Notes under the pieces: generated by a model | Told to the model about the DNA's origin: nothing | Databases searched by the model: none | What the model saw: the letters and a program-made list of their open reading frames with translations, nothing else | Translations under genes and position numbers: made by a program | Shown here: piece by piece, positions 34,776-43,829 of the stretch | Numbering within the stretch: position 1 is the first letter of the stretch | Layout: each line of letters begins with the position of its first letter | NCBI GenBank assembly: GCA_019359315.1 | Contig: JAHHHO010000028.1 | Coordinates: 1 to 64,000 of the forward strand | Direction of reading: 5' to 3' | DNA length: 64,000 bases | From: Myxacorys californica WJT36-NPBG1 | GTDB taxonomy: Bacteria; Cyanobacteriota; Cyanobacteriia; Leptolyngbyales; Leptolyngbyaceae

Positions 34776-37475
34776 TTACTTGTTAGATATTCGGACTGGA
34801 GTCGAGCGAGCTAACACTGTCCAGTATTCTCGCCCGCTAGCATAGCCAAGCTCTACCATGTACGTGCGATCGCTTTGGGGAATTGGCACATCACAACTGA
34901 GCGCCAAATCGTCTACATCAAATTGCTGAAATCTCTCCGGGGCTTCGTGCTCAAGATTGATGTCGGTCACATCGTACAACCGCAGAACGAGATTTTGATC
35001 TACCCGATTGACCGCCGCGCGTTGGCTTCTCGGTACATCCCAGTAGGCATATGCCCATTGAGGATTGCGAGCGGTTAGCACAATGTGTCCTTCAGGTGCA
35101 GTAGACATGCCAGCCGGACGGCTCACGCTAGTGCCCACAGCCGATGAATCGTAGCGATCAATTGTGCGATCGCTGCTGTCAACCTCTGAACCGTTTGGTG
35201 GAGCAGAGGAATTGCGAGCCGGCTCCCGCTCTAACGCTTCGCGCTCCAACGTTGGGGTTCTCTCCGCGTTCTTACCTGACAGGAATGACCAAGCGGCTGC
35301 GGCGGCTCCTGTGGCAGCGGCTGCCCCACCCGTTAATGCTGCATTCCCTGCCTGAGTCGTATCTTCAGCAACGTCCGACGCTTTTTGTTTGAGGCCTTCA
35401 AACACGTTGCTGCTTCTGCCCTGAGACGATTCCTTTGGAGTTGCGCGTTGCGCTGATTGCTCTTCGGTTGTCCAGTTCTGGGGTTCAGGCTGCCCGATCG
35501 CGGAGTCCCGATCCCCGGCTAAAAACGGTCGATCAGAATCGACAGCACCACCTGCCAAAGTAGTGCCACCAGCGACAGTTGCACCACCAGTTTGAGCGGT
35601 GCGACCCAGAAAGGTAGACGAAGCAGGGACATGCACCTGGGCTGACCGAGCAATCGAAATCCATTGACTACTCCTATTGAGGGAGCCTAGCTCGGCTAAA
35701 TAGTCGCGATCGGGCGTTGCGATCGCCAGCCGTTGCCGATGGGTCAATTCATCACAGTCAAACTGCTGTACGCTATGGGGGCTTTGAGTATCCAGATCAA
35801 TATCTGTTACGTCATACAGCCGAATCGCTAGGTTGTTTCCGCCTTGTTGCCGTAGCGATTGCATCTGCTCGGGGGCAATGTCCCAGTACGCTTCTACTTC
35901 TTGCGGAGACCGGGCTTTTAGCACTACGCGTGACTCTCCACCGCGTCCTGCCATATTGCGATTGCCTGAAGCAGACCACGCAGCCGCTCCTGTACCGGCT
36001 GCCACAGCCCCTGCAAATCCTGCCGAGTTGAGCGGTGCGCTATTCGCACTGTCTACAATTGGGTCGCCTATATCTACAATTGGATCGCCTATCAGACCGT
36101 CGCTTTCGATTGTCTGATCCGGAGTCGCTACAAAGCCAGCTTGAGAAGAGTCAGCTTGGAAAGAGCTAGCTTGGGAAGGCTCTCTCCCCCACTGCCGCGC
36201 TGCCCGATCTTCCCGGATGTTGTCTACTCTGCCTACGCCAAGTTGCTCAGTCGAACGATCGACCTCTGGAGGAGTAAAGCCTTGATCGTGAGTTTCTTCC
36301 GGAAATTCATTAGAGCCATAGCCGCCTGTTCTGCTGCCACTGCGCCGACTCTTGCCCAGCAGCCATAGCAGACCTGCACCAGACGCGATCGGGAACAGCC
36401 ACCACCAGTTCAGCCCATCTGCTCTACCTGTACTGGCGGTTCCGTCACCGCCGAACGAAGGTAAAAAGCCAAACAAGCCGCCACCAGAGCCAGATCCGTT
36501 GGCTTTAGAAGGTTTTGCGGCAGAAGGTTTAGCAGCGTTGTAGGTCGTTTGATCGCCTGCTGGACTGGCACTGGTTCCGGCCGCTCCAGTACCTGCTTTA
36601 GCCGCGCCTGCACTTGTAGAAACCGGATCAGCGACTCCAGCTTGCGCGATCGCGGTTTGACTGATAGGCGCAGTCGCAAACCCTAGAAACGCTTGAGCGG
36701 CAGGACTGGGTTTCGCCGCGTTGTAGACGTAGTAGAGCGGTTGTGAGAAAGGATAACGGGGATCACTGGGCGATACACCCTGCATAGGCAAGGCTTTTGC
36801 AGCAGCCTGATTTTTGAGCTGATTCGAGGTAGTATAGCCGATGCCGTTTTTACCGAGTTGTTTGACCAGTGCAGCAGTCGTGTCCACGTTGAGCTTCTTG
36901 GCTGTGCTACCTGTTTCAAACTTTCCTTGCTTAAAGACCGGATAGTTTTGGAACGCTTGACGGGTATCACTGCTAGCGGGTCGATCGATAAATTGAACGG
37001 GCGCAGACGGACCGCCGACTTCTGACCAATTCTTGATCTCGCCTCGGAACATTTTGGCGAACTGACTGCTGTTGAGGCTCTTGGTAAAGGGATTGTTGGG
37101 GCTGACCACGATCGCGATTTTGTCACGACCAATCTGCACGGCGGCGAGTCCTTTCGCTTTTTCTGCTGCGGTTAGAGGACGTCCGATCGCGGCTAGATCG
37201 ACTTTACCATTGACCAAAGCTTGCAATCCTTGCGGTGTGCCTGCGGAGGCTGCCGTGACTTTTGTGCCTGGATATTGCTTCTCGAAGCGCTGTTCTAGCA
37301 CTCGGTTGACGGCAGCCATGCTGCTAGAACCATCGATTCGGACGTTGGTTCCTTTAGGAACAGAACCGGGAAGCTTGAATGCGGTTGCTTGTGCCTCAGC
37401 TGGAGCCTGTGCCATAGACGTAAGACTGAGGGAAAGCGCAAATCCGACAGCTGACAAAGATTTTGAATGCACCAT
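34776..37475 (-). CDS. PstS-like substrate-binding / membrane / double DUF4912 fusion protein
   Basis: A 899-residue protein from the ATG at 37475 (an in-frame TTG at 37496 adds seven residues). After a signal peptide (SAVGFALSLSLTSMAQAPAEA), residues about 35-280 form a phosphate-binding-protein-like domain (VRIDGSSSMAAVNRVLEQRF, VDLAAIGRPLTAAEKAKGL, KMFRGEIKNWSEVGG). A membrane segment (LNWWWLFPIASGAGLLWLLG) and a disordered Ala/Gly/Ser region follow. Two DUF4912 domains (ARSPQEVEAYWDIAPEQ with LAIRLYDVTDIDL, and ARNPQWAYAYWDVPRSQ with LVLRLYDVTDINL) end the protein, predicted cytoplasmic. No Pst transport genes adjoin it. It may link extracellular anion sensing to an inner partner (inference). 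Confidence 0.8.
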   Translation of the reverse strand: MVHSKSLSAVGFALSLSLTSMAQAPAEAQATAFKLPGSVPKGTNVRIDGSSSMAAVNRVLEQRFEKQYPGTKVTAASAGTPQGLQALVNGKVDLAAIGRPLTAAEKAKGLAAVQIGRDKIAIVVSPNNPFTKSLNSSQFAKMFRGEIKNWSEVGGPSAPVQFIDRPASSDTRQAFQNYPVFKQGKFETGSTAKKLNVDTTAALVKQLGKNGIGYTTSNQLKNQAAAKALPMQGVSPSDPRYPFSQPLYYVYNAAKPSPAAQAFLGFATAPISQTAIAQAGVADPVSTSAGAAKAGTGAAGTSASPAGDQTTYNAAKPSAAKPSKANGSGSGGGLFGFLPSFGGDGTASTGRADGLNWWWLFPIASGAGLLWLLGKSRRSGSRTGGYGSNEFPEETHDQGFTPPEVDRSTEQLGVGRVDNIREDRAARQWGREPSQASSFQADSSQAGFVATPDQTIESDGLIGDPIVDIGDPIVDSANSAPLNSAGFAGAVAAGTGAAAWSASGNRNMAGRGGESRVVLKARSPQEVEAYWDIAPEQMQSLRQQGGNNLAIRLYDVTDIDLDTQSPHSVQQFDCDELTHRQRLAIATPDRDYLAELGSLNRSSQWISIARSAQVHVPASSTFLGRTAQTGGATVAGGTTLAGGAVDSDRPFLAGDRDSAIGQPEPQNWTTEEQSAQRATPKESSQGRSSNVFEGLKQKASDVAEDTTQAGNAALTGGAAAATGAAAAAWSFLSGKNAERTPTLEREALEREPARNSSAPPNGSEVDSSDRTIDRYDSSAVGTSVSRPAGMSTAPEGHIVLTARNPQWAYAYWDVPRSQRAAVNRVDQNLVLRLYDVTDINLEHEAPERFQQFDVDDLALSCDVPIPQSDRTYMVELGYASGREYWTVLARSTPVRISNK

Positions 37476-37758
37476 ACTTTTTACCCACGGTAGCAAAAAC
37501 TTTTTTACAACGATGCAGTCCTGTAAGACAAGTCCAAGCGCATACTAAAGCGAATTAAAATCTTTAGAATTTAGCGAAATCAATCGGGCTTGGCATTGTA
37601 AGAGGGGCATGAACCAAACTGAGAAACCCGGTTGGGCATCAATTGGGCATCAATCTTGATTGCCATTACTTTAGGCCAAATTTTAAATTTTAGAAGTATC
37701 GTTAAGAGTTTATTAATATGAGAAGATCAGTAACCGTTCATTTGCTGATCATTATTCT

Positions 37759-39228
37759 GTGATTCAATCTGGAACACAACGCTCGATTTCTAGAAAACAA
37801 GACGCCTTCAAAGAGCAGGTGCGATCGCACTTCGATCAGATTGCACCCAAACTGGATCGATGGAGTCGAAGAAATCGCTATTACTATCAGGATTTAGACC
37901 GATTGCATCAATTTTTAATTCCGCCTAACAGCCGGGTTTTAGAGATTGGATGTGGAACCGGAAACTTGTTAGCAGCCCTCAACCCAAAACTTGGAATTGG
38001 TATCGATTTTTCGCCTTCTATTATCAGTATTGCCAAGGCTAAATATCCCCATTTGCAGTTCTACTGCCTAGACGCTGAAACGCTTAATTCTGAAAGCTTT
38101 AAATCAGCGCAGACGTTTGATTTTATTGTTTTATCCGGTGTAATTGGGCATTTGGGCGACATTCAGCAGGTATTACAAAATTTACATCCGTTTTGTCATG
38201 CGCGAACTCGAGTAATTCTGACGTTTCATAACTTTCTATGGCAACCGTTACTGCACTTCGCTGAAAAAATTGGGCAACGTCGCCCTCAACCGCCGCAGAG
38301 CTGGCTATCGTTTTCTGATGTTCTCAATTTGCTGCAAATTACAGGTTACTTGCCTGTGAGATCGGGGCGTCGGTTCTTAATGCCAAAACCAATTCCTGGC
38401 ATTAGCTTTCTCTGTAATCGTGTATTAGCTCATTTGCCAATCGTCAACCATTTGTGCCTGACGCAGTACATTGTTGCAAGACCGCAGGTTGTTTTATCCT
38501 CACCACCAGATAGCTGTTCAGTAATTATTCCTGCACGAAATGAAGCGGGTAACATTGAGAGCGCGATCGCGCGTTTACCCCACTTGGGCAAACACACCGA
38601 AGTCATTTTTGTAGAAGGACATTCTCATGATGAAACGTGGGCAGAAATTCAACGGGTGGTGAGAGAAGGACACCTTCATTTCACCTTAAAAGCCTTTCAG
38701 CAAACTGGGAAAGGAAAAGCCGATGCCGTGCGGCTTGGCTTTGCTCAAGCCACGGGCGATGTGCTGATGATTTTAGATGCAGATCTTACGGTTCAGCCTG
38801 AAGATCTGCCCCATTTTTTTGACGTGATCGCGTCGGGTCGAGGAGAATTTGCGAATGGGTCGCGACTCGTGTATCCGCGATCGGGCGAAGCGATGCCGTG
38901 GCTCAACAACTGGGCAAACAAGTTCTTCAGTCTTGCCTTTTCGTTTCTGCTCGGGCAACCGCTTAAAGATACGCTTTGTGGCACAAAAGTGTTACGCCGC
39001 GACGACTACGAAAAAATTGCTGAGGGACGCCGTTATTTTGGCGATTTCGATCCGTTTGGCGATTTCGATTTGCTGTTTGGTGCAACGAAGTTAGGACTAC
39101 ATATTGTCGATGTGCCCGTTCGTTATCAACCCCGAACCTATGGAGAGTCAAACATTGCTCATGTGCGCGAAGGTTTGATTCTGCTGCGGATGTGTGCCTA
39201 TGCTTCGCAAAAAATCAAGTTCTTCTAA
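37759..39228 (+). CDS. Bifunctional methyltransferase / family 2 glycosyltransferase
   Basis: A 489-residue fusion. Residues 15-165 are a class I SAM methyltransferase: VLEIGCGTGNLLAAL (motif I), FDFIVLSGVIGHL and VILTFHNFLW. Residues 255-485 are a GT2: CSVIIPARNEAGNIESAI, VIFVEGHSHDETWAEI, GDVLMILDADLTVQPEDLPHF with the DAD metal motif, FANGSRLVYPRSGEAMPWLN and a dolichol-phosphate-mannose-synthase-like end. The start is GTG at 37759. It probably builds and modifies a surface or lipid-linked glycan. It lies alone on the plus strand. Confidence 0.88.
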   Translation: MIQSGTQRSISRKQDAFKEQVRSHFDQIAPKLDRWSRRNRYYYQDLDRLHQFLIPPNSRVLEIGCGTGNLLAALNPKLGIGIDFSPSIISIAKAKYPHLQFYCLDAETLNSESFKSAQTFDFIVLSGVIGHLGDIQQVLQNLHPFCHARTRVILTFHNFLWQPLLHFAEKIGQRRPQPPQSWLSFSDVLNLLQITGYLPVRSGRRFLMPKPIPGISFLCNRVLAHLPIVNHLCLTQYIVARPQVVLSSPPDSCSVIIPARNEAGNIESAIARLPHLGKHTEVIFVEGHSHDETWAEIQRVVREGHLHFTLKAFQQTGKGKADAVRLGFAQATGDVLMILDADLTVQPEDLPHFFDVIASGRGEFANGSRLVYPRSGEAMPWLNNWANKFFSLAFSFLLGQPLKDTLCGTKVLRRDDYEKIAEGRRYFGDFDPFGDFDLLFGATKLGLHIVDVPVRYQPRTYGESNIAHVREGLILLRMCAYASQKIKFF

Positions 39229-39307
39229 TCTCAGCGAAAAGGCGCTCCTCGACTAGAAGAACGCCTAATAATTCTTGGCTTGAAAGTTCGCTAAACAGCA
39301 ATACGGC

Positions 39308-39496
39308 TTAGCTTAGACCAACGTTGCTACGATCGTAGGTTTCAGAATTAGCACTGCTGTTATTTGAAACGATATGAGCAGTCTCCGCTGGCATTCCCAT
39401 CTCAGATGCCTTACGACTCAACATAGTCTGCTCACGGTTACGGATCATGTGACGATGACGAACCATTAGGGCACGGGCTTGATCTTGAACAGACAT
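39308..39496 (-). CDS. Small conserved hydrophilic protein
   Basis: A 62-residue protein, MSVQDQARALMVRHRHMI followed by a basic helix and a polar tail ending NVGLS. A strong GAGGAG lies nine bases before the ATG, which supports translation. Helix 1 is amphipathic and rich in Arg/His. I recall CP12-length, unnamed cyanobacterial proteins of this type, but no function. It is convergent with the methyltransferase-glycosyltransferase gene. Confidence 0.7.
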   Translation of the reverse strand: MSVQDQARALMVRHRHMIRNREQTMLSRKASEMGMPAETAHIVSNNSSANSETYDRSNVGLS

Positions 39497-39640
39497 AGTT
39501 GTTTCTCCTCTTTAATTTTTGGTTATGTAAATACTATATCAGATAAATTCTGTAGTTTAAGATACAGAATTTTAACCATGTTATGAGTTCATGACAATCA
39601 CTTCTGAAGCAATCCTTCACAGCTTGCGGCGCAATTTCTT

Positions 39641-39666
39641 TGAAGTTGCGCTTTGCGCTAATCGCT
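39641..39666 (+). repeat. Dispersed repeat, copy 2
   Basis: TGAAGTTGCGCTTTGCGCTA is followed by ATCGCT. It lies 58 bp upstream of the alpha/beta hydrolase start. See the copies at 16808, 46068 and 50861. Confidence 0.75.
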
Positions 39667-39723
39667 TGTTTCGGGTTGCTCTCAAACGGTAAGCTCAAAC
39701 ACACAGCGACTGGAGGACACCTC

Positions 39724-40560
39724 ATGGCAATTACCCAAAATGTAGAAGAGGTTGGAGGACTGACTTGGTTTTACCGAGACGCCGAGCCAGAGCGACAAAA
39801 TGACCAGCCTCCGGTGCTGTTGCTACATGGCTTAGTGTCTCAGAGCTACAGTTGGCGGCAGGTGTTGCCTGCTTTAGAAGAACAGGGATTTAGAGCGATC
39901 GCGCCCGATTGGATTGGCTGCGGCTATTCGAGTATGCCGGATCGTCGTGACTTCGCCTACACGCCTGACACCTATATTGAGGCGTTGAGCCAATTTCTCA
40001 AAACGCTTGGACTAGAGCGCATGTCGATTGTGGCTCAAGGCTTTCTAGGCTCAGTTGGCATTCAGTATGCTTTGCGTTATCCAAAGCAAGTTGAGCGGCT
40101 GGCAATTTTTAATGCTCCGATCGCTCAGACAGCAAAATTGCCGTGGAAAATTCGACGGATGGGCATTCCCCTAGCTGGGGACATGATGACGCAAGATCCA
40201 TTACTTGTCGATCGCACCTTAGAAGGCGGTGGCGGATACCAAATTGATGAACAGGATTTAGGGATTTACCGGCGTCCGTGGATTAAAACTTCTGATGCGG
40301 GCCGATCGCTATTAAGGATGATTCAAAATTTGCAGCTTAAGGAATCAACAGCCGAAATCGAAGCAGGCTTATCGCACTGGAAACAGCCGCTTCTAATTGG
40401 ATGGGGAGTGCGCGACCCGTGGTTGTCTATTGAAATGGCAAAAGCTGTTGACCAGGCAGAGTTTGTCGAACTTGATGAAGTAGGGCATTATCCTCAAGAA
40501 GATTGGCATGAGAAAGTCAATGAGGTGTTAATTCCCTTTCTACGACGCCAGATCATCTAG
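39724..40560 (+). CDS. Alpha/beta-hydrolase-fold protein without the usual nucleophile
   Basis: A 278-residue protein. The ATG at 39724 has GGAGG at a good distance; an upstream ATG at 39640 was rejected. The fold is clear: VLLLHGLVSQSYSWR with the oxyanion HG, DWIGCGYSSMPDR, and a haloalkane-dehalogenase-like lid. The nucleophile elbow reads SIVAQGFLGS, with Gly106 where Ser or Asp should be. The acid Asp231 (GVRDPW) and His255 (VGHYP) remain. It may be non-hydrolytic, a binding protein, or use another residue. I recall related plant plastid and cyanobacterial proteins with the same elbow. Confidence 0.85.
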   Translation: MAITQNVEEVGGLTWFYRDAEPERQNDQPPVLLLHGLVSQSYSWRQVLPALEEQGFRAIAPDWIGCGYSSMPDRRDFAYTPDTYIEALSQFLKTLGLERMSIVAQGFLGSVGIQYALRYPKQVERLAIFNAPIAQTAKLPWKIRRMGIPLAGDMMTQDPLLVDRTLEGGGGYQIDEQDLGIYRRPWIKTSDAGRSLLRMIQNLQLKESTAEIEAGLSHWKQPLLIGWGVRDPWLSIEMAKAVDQAEFVELDEVGHYPQEDWHEKVNEVLIPFLRRQII

Positions 40561-40909
40561 AACGTAGATTGAGCATTTTGTCCATATTTAACAACATTAA
40601 TCTCCTTGAAATACTTAGCTAGAAAACAAAAAAGCAACTCTGTTATTTTCTCTAGTTTTCTAATAATGTGTTCAATCTTCTTATGCAATAAATACTTCTA
40701 TACGATCCATTTTAAGAAGTAAAAATATAGTATTTATCTATACAATTTTTATCTTAAGCTTGTCACCTTTCCAACACAAAGGATTTAACTAACTATGTCC
40801 TAAGAGCAGTTAAGTCTTTATTTGTAATCAGTATGTTGTTAGAGAACAAGCCAAAGATTAATGCACATTAGTAAGCGTTAATTAAACTGGTTTTTGAAGG
40901 AGAAAATTT
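40561..40909. other. AT-rich intergenic leader
   Basis: About 350 bp, markedly AT-rich, ending with GGAG ahead of the ATG at 40910. No gene, repeat array or clear hairpin was found. It must hold the promoter of the glycine-zipper gene cluster. Confidence 0.5.
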
Positions 40910-41656
40910 ATGATCAGCGAAAATCAGCAACCCACTGCTCAGAGTGATAAATCTCAGTACGATAACATTTCTACCAACCCATCCGCAGAGCAGACATACA
41001 GCCGCTCAGCAGATATTAATACAAATGTGGGTTCGCAAACAGTTTCTCAGCCTACTGCTACCAAAGTACAATCTAAATCATCTCAGTCCACGGGTGGTGG
41101 AATGAATCCGATATTAACTAGAGCTTTGATCGGAGGACTGATTGGTACTACCGTGGGTGCTTTGGCTGGTAAAAGAGTTTCGCAAGGTTTTAACTATGCT
41201 TTCAACGGTGTAGGAAAAGCTCTTGGTACGATCGGTCACGGGTTGGGTGAAACTGCCAAAGGGGTCGGTGAAGCTGCTCAAAGCGTCGGTCAGGGCGTGA
41301 GTTACGCTGTCGTTGGTGGAGCTTCGGAAGCAACGCAGAACATTGCTGAAGGAGTACAGCAAGTTGTTTCTGGAAGTACTAATGCAGTTCAGAGTGCAGT
41401 CAAAGGCACGAGTCAAGCAATGGAAAGTACAGCAGCCTCTGTGAAAGATACGACTCAAGAAATGCAGAAGTCTGTGATTGATGCAGCAGACTCAATTAAA
41501 AGCACAGCTGCTGATACTGACCTGCAAACTAGTCAAAATGTGCAGAATCAAACCGAGGAATCATCTAATTACTGGAATGCTGACTCAGAGCCAGTGGTTG
41601 ATGAAATGCTTGTAATCATTGCGGAAGACAATCCTGACAATCCTACTGTTTACTAG
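40910..41656 (+). CDS. Glycine-zipper protein with helical LEA/YtxH-like repeats (1)
   Basis: A 248-residue protein. The first 60 residues are polar and Gln/Ser-rich. A glycine zipper (ALIGGLIGTTVGALAGKRV, about residues 70-88) could cross or bind a membrane. A long alanine-rich amphipathic region follows (IGHGLGETAKGVGEAAQSVG, VQSAVKGTSQAMESTAASVK), like LEA group 3 or YtxH-type stress proteins. The tail is acidic (ADSEPVVDEMLVIIAEDNPD). The ATG has GGAG nearby. The gene at 41909 is a clear relative, 253 bp downstream. Confidence 0.75.
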   Translation: MISENQQPTAQSDKSQYDNISTNPSAEQTYSRSADINTNVGSQTVSQPTATKVQSKSSQSTGGGMNPILTRALIGGLIGTTVGALAGKRVSQGFNYAFNGVGKALGTIGHGLGETAKGVGEAAQSVGQGVSYAVVGGASEATQNIAEGVQQVVSGSTNAVQSAVKGTSQAMESTAASVKDTTQEMQKSVIDAADSIKSTAADTDLQTSQNVQNQTEESSNYWNADSEPVVDEMLVIIAEDNPDNPTVY

Positions 41657-41908
41657 AAGTAAACGATTTAAACTGTGAAACCGTTTCATTTTCAAGGGTT
41701 TCCGAAGGATTGCCTAGAGCAAGGCTGAGATGAAAACTTTCACCTCACAAGATAGCCATAAACATAAAGAAATCCTAGGTTTATGGCTATCTCAAAGGGC
41801 AGCGATAGATGCAGTGTAGAACTCAAAGCTGCTTATTTCTGCATCATATTTTTGTCAATCTAAACAAAAAAATATTCAGCTTAATTTTGATACCAAGGAA
41901 ATGACATC

Positions 41909-42511
41909 ATGAGTAACAACAATTATCTTTTAACTCCCGAAGAAGCAAGTACTGATGAGTCTGCTAATCAATTCGATGACACAACTACTCCAAGCGAGAA
42001 TGGATTTTCAAAAATTGCGATCGGCATTCTGATTGGGGCAGCGCTGGGCGGAATTGCAGGTGCTTTGACGAATAGAAGTACTGTAAATCGAGTGAACCAG
42101 ACTGTCAAAAACGCTGGGAATTCAGTCAAAGGAGCAGCAGTTAGTATTAGCGAAGCTGTGAAAGAAGTCGGTAACGCAGTCAACAGTGTTGCTGTAGGTG
42201 TGAATGAAACCGTTAGAGACGTTGGAAGTGGTATAACGGGTGCGGCTGACGAAGTTACTGAAACCGTAGAAACGACCGTTAGCGCAGTGAAGGACACAAG
42301 TGATGGCATTAATGCAACGATGAAAACTACAGTTGGCGCAGTCCAAAAGACTGTAGCAACGATTCAACAGCCTGACGCTCTTCGCTCCTCTGAACAAGCT
42401 GATGCACAAACTAGTGCACAAACTGAACCCACCGAACAGATCGCTACTGCTTCTGATGGAGAAACGCTTTACCGATTAGTTCCTGTTGCTCAGGATACAT
42501 CTCCTAAGTAA
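41909..42511 (+). CDS. Glycine-zipper protein with helical LEA/YtxH-like repeats (2)
   Basis: A 200-residue relative of the preceding protein with the same order: polar head, glycine zipper (IAIGILIGAALGGIAGALT, about 31-49), then imperfect helical repeats (VKEVGNAVNSVAVGVNETVR, VTETVETTVSAVKDTSDGI), and a polar tail. AAGGAAATGACATC precedes the ATG. Such proteins protect membranes or envelope under drying or cold in other bacteria; here this is only inference. Confidence 0.75.
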   Translation: MSNNNYLLTPEEASTDESANQFDDTTTPSENGFSKIAIGILIGAALGGIAGALTNRSTVNRVNQTVKNAGNSVKGAAVSISEAVKEVGNAVNSVAVGVNETVRDVGSGITGAADEVTETVETTVSAVKDTSDGINATMKTTVGAVQKTVATIQQPDALRSSEQADAQTSAQTEPTEQIATASDGETLYRLVPVAQDTSPK

Positions 42512-42658
42512 ATTCGCCATATATTTCAGAACGCTACTGAGCTGAGGCACACCTGAATTGCACATTGGCTAAGAGAACAATTTGAGTGTGTTTCAAATTG
42601 AGGTTTGCAGAAGTTAAGCGATTTGTAATAGTACATCTCTAATACTTGGAAAATAATC

Positions 42659-43303
42659 ATGGTTTCGTTTGCCAATTTCTTTAACAGAGGGAAACCTAAA
42701 GACACTCAGCAAGGCTCAGATGCCCCTAAGAAACAGGAATTTACGGGTGTGATGCAAGCAGTTGTTGAAGAGACGATTATGGCAACTGCCTATTGGCTAA
42801 TTGGGTTAGTGAACAGCAGCTTAGAGAACAAAGCGGCTTCTTCAGCCCAAGTTGAAGAGCAAATCATTGAGAAGCCAATGACTGCTACAGAGGAATTAGT
42901 GCCTAAGGTGATTGGTTTAATCGAGCAATTGCACGATCGCACTCAATCCATCATCACTTTAGAGAACCGCCTATGTACGGTGGAAACCTCGCTTAAAGAA
43001 GATGCGGCGTTAGGGCAATCAGCTCAAGCACCTAACGAGTTGATCTCAAATTTGGAAAAACGTTTCGTTGAAGTTAAACAGTTAGCAAAGGATCTTGAAG
43101 GTTTAACAGAAGCGCTCCAGCAGTCTAATCAAACCACAACAGCGTTGGAGAATCGCATTGCTCACCTAGAGAAATTGTTGAGTGAATATAGTGTGGTTCC
43201 CAAACTGCTAAAGCAAAATTGTCAGACGATCGCTACCTTGCAACAGCGTCTTTTGCTCTTGGAGGTTTCTCAAGGCAAGAATCATCATCTCATCGCGAAG
43301 TAG
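42659..43303 (+). CDS. Coiled-coil protein of the glycine-zipper cluster
   Basis: A 214-residue protein. A basic, phenylalanine-rich head (MVSFANFFNRGKPKD) and a short hydrophobic stretch (ETIMATAYWLIGLVNSSL) precede repeated coiled-coil segments (SIITLENRLCTVETSLKEDA, TTTALENRIAHLEKLLSEYS, TIATLQQRLLLLEVSQ) that share a T-x-L-[EQ]-[NQ]-R-[IL] motif about every 60-80 residues. It follows the two glycine-zipper genes on the same strand. No family recognised. Confidence 0.65.
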   Translation: MVSFANFFNRGKPKDTQQGSDAPKKQEFTGVMQAVVEETIMATAYWLIGLVNSSLENKAASSAQVEEQIIEKPMTATEELVPKVIGLIEQLHDRTQSIITLENRLCTVETSLKEDAALGQSAQAPNELISNLEKRFVEVKQLAKDLEGLTEALQQSNQTTTALENRIAHLEKLLSEYSVVPKLLKQNCQTIATLQQRLLLLEVSQGKNHHLIAK

Positions 43304-43346
43304 CTAATAGACCTGTCGGGGAAGAAGCGAAAATAGGGAACAGAAA

Positions 43347-43829
43347 TGCATTCAAACTCGTGATGTAGAGTTTAGTTCTGAGCGATCGCAAGTTCCTGAA
43401 GTTCAGGTTAGGAGTTTATTGACTGATGCGGATCGAGATGCGATCGCTCAAACGGATACCTTTTTCATTGCCAGTACGCATTCTCAACAAGGTGCAGATG
43501 TCTCGCACCGAGGCGGTTATCCAGGATTTGTTCAGGTGATTGGCGCGGCTACGCTAATGTTTCCCGATTATGCAGGAAACATTATGTTTCAGACATTGGG
43601 TAACTTGAGCATAAACCCGAATGCAGGATTGTTATTGATTGATTTTGAACAAGGACAGACGCTGCAACTGAGTGGCCAAGCAAGGATTCTTTGGGATGCA
43701 GAACAATTAAATCGCTGTGCGCCAGCACAGCGATTGATTGAGTTCTCGATCGAGCAAATTCGAGAAACTTAGCAGGCAACTTCGTTTCGCTGGCGCTTTG
43801 GGGAGTATTCGATGGCAAATCCGCAATGA
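43347..43829 (+). pseudogene. Pyridoxamine 5'-phosphate oxidase family, 5'-truncated and stop-interrupted
   Basis: The frame holds the C-terminal half of a larger FMN-binding protein: CIQTRDVEF, DTFFIASTHSQQGADVSHRG, YPGFVQVIGAATLMFPDYAG and FQTLGNLSINPNAGLLLIDF. Matching full-length proteins have roughly another 150 residues before this, which are absent (TAG closes the frame at 43308). A TAG at 43770-43772 interrupts the frame, yet the next codons still read SFRWRFGEYSMANP, the family's conserved ending, to a TGA at 43827. So both ends show decay. The TTG at 43419 could still start a 117-residue fragment. Confidence 0.7.
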
